Below the pieces are notes generated by a model. It was not told where the DNA came from, did no database searches, and saw only the letters and a list, made by a program, of their open reading frames with translations. Below are positions 1-4,712 of a stretch of 5,411 nt of DNA, piece by piece. The stretch covers positions 1-5,411 of the forward strand of contig JAGNTT010000133.1 of assembly GCA_017987425.1 (NCBI GenBank), read 5' to 3'. Position 1 is the stretch's first letter. Every line of letters starts with the position of its first letter. This stretch comes from Candidatus Omnitrophota bacterium. Its GTDB lineage: Bacteria > Omnitrophota > Gorgyraeia > Zapsychrales > Fredricksoniimonadaceae. Both the position numbers and the translations under genes were made by a program.

Positions 1-188
1 TTGACGATCAGTTGTGGAAGTTTTCTTGTTCGGCTGGTTTTGTCGTGAAGATGAATCCCAAAGGTACTGGTCTATTAGGAAGAAAAGGATTTTTTGATCT
101 TTTTGAAGAAGTAGTGTTCGAACAGCAAAAACGTGTATTTAAACTTCACGGTGAAGGTTCGCGGTTATTTGAGGAAGAGACTGAATAA
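1..188 (+). CDS. 3' end of an upstream gene, possibly retropepsin-like aspartyl protease C-terminus (partial)
   Basis: A reading frame whose first full codon is at base 3 stays open for 61 codons and ends with TAA at 186-188; its start lies outside the window. The visible tail has a run LLGRKGFFDLFEEVVFEQQ at residues 24-42 of the fragment, followed by a short charged end. A 'LLGR-x-FFD-x-F-x-V-x-F' pattern is common near the C-terminus of bacterial retropepsin-like aspartyl protease domains, where it follows the catalytic region. The catalytic D-T/S-G motif would be upstream and cannot be checked here. That the frame is coding is supported by its tight join to the next gene: only one base separates its stop from the ATG at 190, and it carries that gene's ribosome binding site in its last codons. 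The family assignment is inference from a short fragment; the coding call is firmer than the function. Confidence 0.6.
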   Translation, partial: DDQLWKFSCSAGFVVKMNPKGTGLLGRKGFFDLFEEVVFEQQKRVFKLHGEGSRLFEEETE

Positions 189-189
189 G

Positions 190-429
190 ATGGTAGAGAA
201 TGAAATCATTCCCCCAATCTTCGACGAACAATACATGCTCGACCTCATTCGCGCGCGGATGCCGTTCGGAAAATATAAGGATGTTCTCTTGGTCGATCTG
301 CCGGAAACGTATATCATGTGGTTCGCCCGTAAAGGTTTTCCCAAGGGAAAGCTCGGCGGGATGCTGCAGAGTCTTTACGAGATCAAACTCAACGGATTGG
401 ATTATCTGCTTAAGCCCCTAAGAAAATAA
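190..429 (+). CDS. DUF3820 / QSregVF_b family small protein
   Basis: This encodes a 79-residue cytoplasmic protein. Residues 23-48 hold the family signature: a MPFGKYKDVLLVDLPE block, then YIMWFARKGFPKGKLG, and later a GLDYLLKPLR end. This matches the DUF3820 family, also called putative quorum-sensing-regulated virulence factor (QSregVF_b), whose members are usually about 70-80 residues. The molecular function of the family is not established. A longer version starting at GTG 133 would add 19 residues, but ATG 190 is preferred for three reasons: a purine-rich GAGGAAGAGA lies 9 bases upstream (171-180); the extra N-terminus is not part of the conserved domain; and the upstream frame ends at 186-188, leaving a one-base gap typical of translational coupling. 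It is probably the last gene of an operon that begins outside the window. Confidence 0.85.
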   Translation: MVENEIIPPIFDEQYMLDLIRARMPFGKYKDVLLVDLPETYIMWFARKGFPKGKLGGMLQSLYEIKLNGLDYLLKPLRK

Positions 430-533
430 GGTTACAAAGGTACACAGAGGTATCACACAGGTACACAAAAATACACAGAGGGACACAAACGTCTGACCTG
501 CGTCCCTTTGCCGCCTCTGCGACCTTTGTGTCC
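430..533. repeat. Two opposed arrays of degenerate ~9-11 bp repeats forming an imperfect inverted repeat
   Basis: The gap between the DUF3820 gene and recQ is built from short degenerate units. On the + strand from 430 about six units of the form GG-T-ACACA-(G/A)A follow one another, with unit starts near 430, 439, 449, 460, 471 and 480. Read on the - strand from 533 backwards there are four 9-base units: GGACACAAA, GGTCGCAGA, GGCGGCAAA and GGGACGCAG. The two arms therefore share a consensus close to GGNNRCARA and face each other. Exact inverted matches include GGACACAAA (481-489) against TTTGTGTCC (525-533), ACAAAGGT (434-441) against ACCTTTGT (522-529) and CAGAGG (445-450) against CCTCTG (514-519). 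There is no U-tract, so it is not a classical terminator. It may be a dispersed intergenic repeat; the biological role is unknown. Confidence 0.7.
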
Positions 534-541
534 ATTTAACT

Positions 542-2341
542 ATGCTTACCAACGCCATCAATAACAATCAGCTTAATATTCTTAAATCCGTATTCGGTTA
601 CGCTTCGTTCCGTCCTTTGCAGGAAACTTGCATCCGGGCGGTGCTCGATAAGCGTGATACTTTGCTGATCATGCCGACGGGCGGGGGGAAGTCTATTTGT
701 TACCAGATCCCGGCGCTGATGTTTCCGGGGCTGACGATCGTGATTTCTCCTCTCATCGCGCTGATGAAAGACCAGGTCAGCCAGCTGAAAAATCTGGGCG
801 TCGAGGCGGAAGTGCTCAACAGTTCCCTGACGTGGGAAGAATACACGGAAAACAAAGACCGCATCCGCGGCGGGCGCACCAAAATGCTTTTTTGCGCGCC
901 GGAAACATTGTTCAAACCGGAAATTCTGGAGATGCTGGCGGCCTGCAAGGTGGACTGCGTGACGATCGACGAGGCGCACTGCATTTCCGAATGGGGGCAT
1001 GATTTCCGTCCGGAATACCGCAAGATCAGGGACATCCGCGCGCATTTTCCCGACGCTGTGTATCTGGCCGTCACCGCGACCGCCACCGAGCGCGTGCGCA
1101 AAGACATCGTTTCCAATCTGGCATTGCAGTCGCCCGGCGTACTGGTGGCCAGTTTCAACCGCGACAATTTATTTTATGAAGTGCTCCCTAAGAATAACGC
1201 GACACGCCAGACCATCGCTTTTCTCAAAGCGTTCAAAGACCAGAGCGGCATCATCTATTGTTTTTCGCGCAAGCAGGTGGAAGACCTGACCGAAGCCTTA
1301 AACGCGGCTGGACACCGGGCGCTGGCGTATCACGCCGGGCTTGCCGATACAGTGCGCAACCGCAACCAGGAACTTTTTATCCGCGACGACGCGCCCATCA
1401 TGGTCGCCACCATCGCCTTCGGCATGGGCATCAACAAGCCGAACGTCCGCTTTGTCATTCATTTTGATCTTCCCAAAAATATCGAATCCTATTATCAGGA
1501 AACCGGCCGCGCGGGGCGTGATGGTCTGCCGTCGCACTGTCTTCTTTTATATTCCTCGGCGGACAGCGGCAAGATCCGTTATTTCATCGATCAGAAGACC
1601 GATGACGCCCAGCGGCGTCTCGCCCAGAACCATCTGAATGCCATCGTCAACTTTGCCGAAAGCCGGCAGTGCCGGAGGATAGCGCTCATCAATTATTTCG
1701 GCGAGAAATACGCGGTTGAGAATTGCGGCCTGTGCGACAACTGCACCAAACCGCAGGAATCCGCGGTCAGCCTCACGCTTCAGGCCGTCAAATTTCTGCA
1801 GACGGTGAACGAAACCGGCGGACGCTTCGGCGCGCTTCATATCATCAATATTCTGCGCGGCAGTCACGCGGAAAAGATTTTAAACTATAATCATCAGGAC
1901 TGTTCCACGTTTGGAGCGGGGCGTCAGTGGAGCGTTAAACAATGGCAGTCGCTTACGCAGCAGCTGCTGTCCCAGAATGTGCTCAATAAAGATGATGAAT
2001 ATGGAGTTTTAAGTCTTTCGGAAGGATCGTTTCAGATTTTAAGCGGCAAGCGCGGTTTTCAGGGATTTCAGCCGGCGGCCGATGCGCCTCAATCCAAAGC
2101 GCCCGGACGCAAAGCAGGGCAGGGGTATGATCAGGAATTATTTGAAATTCTGCGTGCCAAACGCAAAGAGCTCGCCGATGACGAAGGCGTGCCGCCCTAT
2201 ATTATTTTTTCCGACAAATCGCTCATCGACATGTGCCAGCGCCGGCCGAGGACAACCGCGGAATTCGCTCAGGTCTATGGCGTGGGCCAGCTGAAACTGG
2301 CCAAATACGCCGATATCTTTATCCGGCTGATTAACTCCTAA
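542..2341 (+). CDS. recQ: ATP-dependent DNA helicase RecQ
   Basis: RecQ is a 3'-5' superfamily 2 DNA helicase used in recombinational repair and replication fork processing. The 599 residues match the usual length (E. coli RecQ is about 610). Motifs in order: motif 0 region FRPLQ at 23-27; Walker A MPTGGGKS at 44-51; DEAH box at 143-146 followed by the RecQ aromatic-rich loop CISEWGHDFRPEY; motif III around TATA 178-181; motif IV IIYCFSRKQ at 237-245; motif V VATIAFGMGINKPNVRF at 288-304; motif VI QETGRAGRDG at 319-328, with arginine-finger residues. A zinc site is formed by C377, C395, C398 and C401. A winged-helix RQC domain follows at about 405-505, a linker at about 505-525, and a complete HRDC domain at about 527-599. 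No catalytic residue appears missing. The start is fixed because an in-frame TGA lies at 494-496 and no other start codon occurs before 542. No good Shine-Dalgarno precedes it; instead the repeat element ends 8 bases upstream. Confidence 0.97.
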   Translation: MLTNAINNNQLNILKSVFGYASFRPLQETCIRAVLDKRDTLLIMPTGGGKSICYQIPALMFPGLTIVISPLIALMKDQVSQLKNLGVEAEVLNSSLTWEEYTENKDRIRGGRTKMLFCAPETLFKPEILEMLAACKVDCVTIDEAHCISEWGHDFRPEYRKIRDIRAHFPDAVYLAVTATATERVRKDIVSNLALQSPGVLVASFNRDNLFYEVLPKNNATRQTIAFLKAFKDQSGIIYCFSRKQVEDLTEALNAAGHRALAYHAGLADTVRNRNQELFIRDDAPIMVATIAFGMGINKPNVRFVIHFDLPKNIESYYQETGRAGRDGLPSHCLLLYSSADSGKIRYFIDQKTDDAQRRLAQNHLNAIVNFAESRQCRRIALINYFGEKYAVENCGLCDNCTKPQESAVSLTLQAVKFLQTVNETGGRFGALHIINILRGSHAEKILNYNHQDCSTFGAGRQWSVKQWQSLTQQLLSQNVLNKDDEYGVLSLSEGSFQILSGKRGFQGFQPAADAPQSKAPGRKAGQGYDQELFEILRAKRKELADDEGVPPYIIFSDKSLIDMCQRRPRTTAEFAQVYGVGQLKLAKYADIFIRLINS

Positions 2342-2362
2342 ATAAAAATTTGTCTGGAAATA

Positions 2363-2396
2363 CCTGTAAGCCGGGCAAAATCAGGAGTCTTTTTTT
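2363..2396 (+). terminator. Possible weak terminator after recQ
   Basis: A short stem CCTG (2363-2366) / CAGG (2382-2385) with a 15-base loop is followed, after AGTC, by a run of seven T (2390-2396). It lies 22 bases after the recQ stop. The stem is only four pairs with poor extension, so this would be a weak or incidental terminator. The same AGGAG could also act as a ribosome binding site for a very short ORF starting at 2397. Confidence 0.25.
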
Positions 2397-2399
2397 ATG

Positions 2400-2446
2400 T
2401 TCAGAGTACAAGAATTCTCTTTAATATATGGTATTCTTTATATAAA
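2400..2446 (+). promoter_or_regulatory. AT-rich promoter-like segment
   Basis: This is the most AT-rich part of the recQ-downstream gap. It offers TAATAT (2422-2427) or TATAAA (2441-2446) as -10 candidates. A poor -35 candidate, TTCAGA (2400-2405), lies 16 bases before TAATAT. Neither pair is close to consensus, so this is only a plausible start point for the leader or small RNA that ends at the terminator 2588-2627. The short inverted repeat AAGAAT (2410-2415) / ATTCTT (2433-2438) lies inside it. Confidence 0.25.
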
Positions 2447-2477
2447 ATGAGCAGGTTCGCAGAGATAGGAAAATTTG

Positions 2478-2582
2478 ATGTTTGCCGCGCGTAAATGTTT
2501 AAAATTTCTGAACAAGCATTCAATGGCGATGTTACGCATGACACCTTTAGCAGTATTATTGAGTATTTCGCTTCGTGTTTGA
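2478..2582 (+). CDS. Candidate small ORF, 34 codons, ahead of the terminator
   Basis: ATG at 2478 is preceded by TAGGA (2466-2470) with a 7-base spacer, and the frame runs 34 codons to TGA at 2580-2582, five bases before the terminator stem begins. The peptide begins MFAARKCLKFLNKHS and continues with a less charged, hydrophobic stretch containing PLAVLLSISL. It is thus basic at the front and hydrophobic at the back, with four methionines. It could be a leader peptide of an attenuator or a small membrane-active peptide, or the frame may be open by chance. No run of codons for a single amino acid suggests a classical amino-acid attenuator. No homologue is recognised, and the length alone gives little support. 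Confidence 0.3.
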   Translation: MFAARKCLKFLNKHSMAMLRMTPLAVLLSISLRV

Positions 2583-2587
2583 TACCG

Positions 2588-2627
2588 GGCGGACCTGATG
2601 AGCAATCGGGTCCGCCTTGTTTTTTTT
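2588..2627 (+). terminator. Strong Rho-independent terminator
   Basis: The stem GGCGGACCTGAT (2588-2599) pairs with ATCGGGTCCGCC (2605-2616) over 12 bases with one G-U, closing a 5-base loop. It is followed by a T-rich tract with eight consecutive T at 2620-2627. It lies between recQ and the exported-protein gene, whose ATG is only 39 bases after the T tract. A start codon for that gene at 2598 would fall inside this stem and is not credible. It either ends a transcript started in the recQ-downstream gap or serves as the termination arm of an attenuator. Confidence 0.88.
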
Positions 2628-2633
2628 AATCGC

Positions 2634-2651
2634 GGCGTCATGGGGCGTCAT
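2634..2651 (+). repeat. Direct repeat GGCGTCAT x2 at 10-bp period
   Basis: GGCGTCAT occurs at 2634-2641 and again at 2644-2651, exactly one helical turn apart. It sits between the terminator and the Shine-Dalgarno (AAGGAG, 2652-2657) of the exported-protein gene. The spacing suits a protein that binds DNA direct repeats on one face of the helix, or an RNA-binding regulator of translation. Function is inferred only from position and periodicity. Confidence 0.5.
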
Positions 2652-2666
2652 AAGGAGACGGTGGAT

Positions 2667-3284
2667 ATGTTAAGAACAATGATTTTGGTTGCGGCGGCTG
2701 TGCTGGCATTCGGTGTGAATCCGGCCTTCGCGCAATGGGACTTGCGGGGATGTTCCCAGTACGGTGTCACAGCGGCCGATCCTCAATCGCTTGAGGCTTC
2801 GTTATGGACGTTCCGCAGCGAGGTTTGGGACGGTTATATCGATTTTCAGGAAGACGGCAAGTATTTGACGCATTGGGGATTCGGCACATGGACGCAGACG
2901 GCCGACTTCAAAGGCATTCATCTGGCCAATGATTATAATGATAAAACATACGAGCTCGCGTTCACTGACAACGGTTTTCGTTTCCAGGGCATCCGCAGCG
3001 ACGGGCTGATCATTTCCGGCCAGCTGCTATGCAACAAATACGCCGGGCCCGGTCCGCAAGTCTCTAAAGAAGTCGCCGAACAGGTTGCCGGTGTGTACAA
3101 ATACCTGCTGGAAAGGGATCCCACGCGTAAGGAATTGAGACCGATTTACCAGCGTATGAACAAAGGTGCCACGATCGAGGAAATCACGGCAGATTTACAA
3201 AAAACCCAGGAAGCCAGGGTTATCGCAGCCAGACGCGCCGCCGAGCAGGCGGAAGCGGAGAAAAACGGCACTCTCGGCTGGTAA
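2667..3284 (+). CDS. Sec-exported protein of unknown function with DUF4214-like C-terminal segment
   Basis: The 205-residue product begins with a typical cleavable signal peptide: basic start, hydrophobic core MILVAAAVLAFGV, and a probable cut after AFA at residue 22. The mature protein is therefore expected in the periplasm or outside. Residues about 57-121 alternate hydrophobic and polar residues and are rich in Trp, Tyr and Gly, for example YIDFQEDGKYLTHWGFGTW, suggesting a small beta-sandwich or lipocalin-like fold. C29 and C122 could form a disulfide. Residues about 141-182, VYKYLLERDPTRKELRPIYQ and then a GATIEEI turn, resemble the DUF4214 helical repeat found in exported and surface proteins. 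The tail is Ala/Glu/Arg rich. ATG 2667 is chosen because AAGGAG (2652-2657) lies 9 bases upstream and the signal peptide then starts at residue 1. A start at 2598 would lie inside the terminator stem. Function is unknown; the domain calls are inferred from residue patterns. Confidence 0.88.
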   Translation: MLRTMILVAAAVLAFGVNPAFAQWDLRGCSQYGVTAADPQSLEASLWTFRSEVWDGYIDFQEDGKYLTHWGFGTWTQTADFKGIHLANDYNDKTYELAFTDNGFRFQGIRSDGLIISGQLLCNKYAGPGPQVSKEVAEQVAGVYKYLLERDPTRKELRPIYQRMNKGATIEEITADLQKTQEARVIAARRAAEQAEAEKNGTLGW

Positions 3285-3336
3285 TTCATTCCGGCGGGTT
3301 CATTAAAATTATCCATTTGTTTAACATGGGGGGAAT

Positions 3337-3984
3337 ATGCTTCAACGAGCTGCTTTGGTTTTAATGGTGGTGGTTTTGTCATCCGGTTGTCAGACTTTAT
3401 ACAACACGACTTTGGAAAAAGTTTTCGGGGTGGAAAAACGTCAGATTTTCAAGAAATCCGTCGAGGACGTCAATGCCCAGCAGAAAAAGGCCCAGGAAAC
3501 TTTTCAGGATTCCATCACCAGATTAAAAGAGCTTTATAATTTCAAAGGCGGACAATTGGAGTCGGTCTACAATAAACTCAAATCCTCATTTGAGAATGCG
3601 CAGAGCGAGGCTGACAAAGTCCACGAACGCATCCAAAACATGGACGGGGTTGCCAAATCCATGTTCTCCGAATGGGACAAGGAAATCAAAACGTATTCCA
3701 ATCCGGTCTTTGCCGAAAACAGCCGCAAACAATACAGCGAAACGAAATCCCGTTATTCCGTGCTCATCAAATCGGTCCGCGAGTCCGAAGCCTCGATGAA
3801 GCCGGTCCTCAAACAATTAAGCGATCACGTGATGTATTTAAAACATAATCTCAATGCCTCCTCAATCGGGACGCTCAAAGGTGAATCATCGGCGATTGAA
3901 AGCCAGATTGAAGGTCTTGTCGACGGGATGAACAAATCGATTGCCGAAGCGGATTCATTTATCAGGACATTGCTCAAAGAATAG
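3337..3984 (+). CDS. DUF2959 family coiled-coil lipoprotein
   Basis: The 215-residue protein starts with a lipoprotein signal peptide ending in LSSGC, with the lipidated cysteine at residue 18, so it is probably membrane anchored in the envelope. After it, EKVFGVEKRQIF (27-38), the NFKGGQLESVYNKLKSSF block (68-85), MFSEWDKEIKTYSN (109-122) and LKHNLNASSIGTLKGE (168-183) match the conserved stretches of the DUF2959 family. The remainder is long, charged and helical with coiled-coil character; a last helix runs from about 185 to 215. The family has no established function. The start at 3337 is preceded by a G-run (3328-3333) only three bases away, an unusual but usable Shine-Dalgarno. It lies 52 bases after the exported-protein gene with no terminator between, so co-transcription is likely. 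Confidence 0.9.
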   Translation: MLQRAALVLMVVVLSSGCQTLYNTTLEKVFGVEKRQIFKKSVEDVNAQQKKAQETFQDSITRLKELYNFKGGQLESVYNKLKSSFENAQSEADKVHERIQNMDGVAKSMFSEWDKEIKTYSNPVFAENSRKQYSETKSRYSVLIKSVRESEASMKPVLKQLSDHVMYLKHNLNASSIGTLKGESSAIESQIEGLVDGMNKSIAEADSFIRTLLKE

Positions 3985-3990
3985 CCCGGC

Positions 3991-4018
3991 TCCGGACATT
4001 CATCCGGATGACGGTCAT
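3991..4018. other. Nested palindromes in the gap before the nitroreductase gene
   Basis: The 45-base gap contains TCCGGA twice (3991-3996 and 4003-4008). These pair as a 6-bp stem with a 6-base loop and are each palindromic. Directly adjoining is ATGACGGTCAT (4008-4018), a perfect 5-bp inverted repeat around one base. There is no U-tract, so this is not a standard terminator. It could be an operator or an mRNA processing or stability hairpin between two co-transcribed genes. Confidence 0.4.
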
Positions 4019-4029
4019 GGGAGACGGAT

Positions 4030-4620
4030 ATGGAAACGATATCAAGCGAAGACGCGGCACAGTTATTCACCGAGGCCCGTACATTCAGCGTCTGGCAGCC
4101 GCGGGATGTCAGTGACCGGCAGATGCATGACATTTATGATCTTCTCAAGTGGGGGCCGACGAGTTCCAACGGCTGTCCCGGCCGTTTCCTGTTCGTCAAA
4201 AGTCCGGCTGAAAAAGAAAAACTGATCTCATGTCTCGCCGCCGGCAACGTGGCCAAGGTCAAGGCCGCGCCGGTGACCGTCATCATCGCCCAGGATGAAA
4301 AATTTTACGATTATATGACCAAGCTTGCGCCGCATTCCCCGGCGATGAAAGACACTTTTGCCAACGACCCGGGCCTGGCGCAGTCGACGGCGTTCCGCAA
4401 CAGTTCTCTGCAGGGCGCTTATTTCATTATGGCCGCGCGCGCCGTCGGGCTTGACTGCGGGCCCATGTCGGGATTCAATAATAAAAAAGTCGATGAGCTT
4501 TTCTTCGCGGGTACATCGTGGAAGTCGAACTTCATCTGTTCGATCGGATACGGCGACAAGTCCAAACTTTATCCGCGCGCCCCGAGACTTTCGTTCGATG
4601 AGGCGTGTAAGATCGTTTGA
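4030..4620 (+). CDS. rutE: RutE/HadB-type nitroreductase family oxidoreductase (malonic semialdehyde reductase-like)
   Basis: This is an FMN-dependent NAD(P)H oxidoreductase of the nitroreductase fold, a cytoplasmic homodimer in the family. The 196-residue length equals that of E. coli RutE. Conserved blocks are in place: ART near 16-18, LKWGPTSSN (39-47), the AAPVTVI strand (79-85), AFRNSSLQGAYF (121-132), GPMSGFN (144-150), and near the end SIGYGDKSKLYPRAPRLSF (171-189) with EAC. In E. coli RutE reduces malonic semialdehyde to 3-hydroxypropionate during uracil breakdown. No other rut gene is present here, so the substrate is uncertain and a general quinone, nitro-compound or aldehyde reductase is equally possible. 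The symbol reflects family resemblance only. ATG 4030 has GGAG (4020-4023) six bases upstream. It lies 45 bases after the lipoprotein gene and may share its transcript. Confidence 0.9.
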   Translation: METISSEDAAQLFTEARTFSVWQPRDVSDRQMHDIYDLLKWGPTSSNGCPGRFLFVKSPAEKEKLISCLAAGNVAKVKAAPVTVIIAQDEKFYDYMTKLAPHSPAMKDTFANDPGLAQSTAFRNSSLQGAYFIMAARAVGLDCGPMSGFNNKKVDELFFAGTSWKSNFICSIGYGDKSKLYPRAPRLSFDEACKIV

Positions 4621-4660
4621 TGTGCGGGTTGTTGCGGATTCTCAAAGTCAGGAAAACACA

Positions 4661-4677
4661 GCCGGCATGTTTCCGGC
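4661..4677 (+). other. Small hairpin in the rutE-like / pilT gap
   Basis: GCCGG (4661-4665) pairs with CCGGC (4673-4677) around a 7-base loop. It is followed by an A-rich rather than T-rich sequence, so it is not a Rho-independent terminator. The rest of the 92-base gap shows no clear promoter. Confidence 0.3.
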
Positions 4678-4696
4678 AGAAAAGTAGAAAATCTTT

Positions 4697-4703
4697 AAGG
4701 AGG
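4697..4703 (+). promoter_or_regulatory. Strong ribosome binding site of pilT
   Basis: AAGGAGG is a near-perfect match to the anti-Shine-Dalgarno, placed 9 bases before ATG 4713. It fixes the start of the pilT frame and is the best ribosome binding site in the window. Confidence 0.85.
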
Positions 4704-4712
4704 ATTTGATCC

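Larger units (their letters stand above)
2450..2627 (+). promoter_or_regulatory. Candidate attenuator / structured leader RNA (or small RNA) upstream of the exported-protein gene
   Basis: No long gene explains this stretch, yet it ends in a strong terminator placed just before the next gene. CAGGTTCGC (2452-2460) can pair over nine bases, one of them G-U, with GCGGACCTG (2589-2597), the 5' arm of the terminator, so the two folds exclude each other. Between them a hairpin can form from AAATTT (2471-2476 with 2502-2507), containing TTTGC (2481-2485) paired to GTAAA (2491-2495) with one G-U. Another small stem GCG/CGC lies at 2526-2528 and 2535-2537. The arrangement resembles a transcription attenuator: the long-range helix would favour read-through and its loss would favour termination. 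No known riboswitch consensus was recognised. A free-standing small RNA of about 180 bases is an alternative. This is inference from base pairing only. Confidence 0.35.

Noticed and set aside
133..189. GTG 133 as start of the DUF3820 gene
   Set aside because: No ribosome binding site, overlaps the upstream frame, and the added residues are not part of the conserved domain. ATG 190 has a good site and a one-base gap to the upstream stop.
430..533. CRISPR array or classical terminator in the recQ-upstream gap
   Set aside because: Units are about 9-11 bp with no unique spacers, the repeats are degenerate, and no U-tract follows the inverted repeat.
536..1867. Long open frames on the - strand opposite recQ
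   Set aside because: The + strand recQ frame is complete and fully explained. The opposite frames have no recognisable domains and arise from codon bias.
2451..2470. T-arm-like GGTTCGC suggesting a tRNA
   Set aside because: The loop lacks the conserved A of the T-loop, and no acceptor, D or anticodon stems can be drawn around it.
2397..2495. Very short + strand ORFs (17 codons at 2397 with AGGAG 9 bases upstream, then 15 codons at 2447 overlapping by ATGA)
   Set aside because: The spacing is suggestive but the peptides are too short and AT-driven to support as genes without conservation data.
2438..2641. 67-codon - strand ORF in the recQ-downstream gap
   Set aside because: No ribosome binding site or recognisable domain, and it runs through the terminator palindrome; most likely a chance frame.
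2598..2666. N-terminal extension of the exported-protein gene starting at ATG 2598
   Set aside because: That ATG lies inside the stem of a strong terminator, has no ribosome binding site, and would bury the signal peptide. ATG 2667 has AAGGAG at the right distance.
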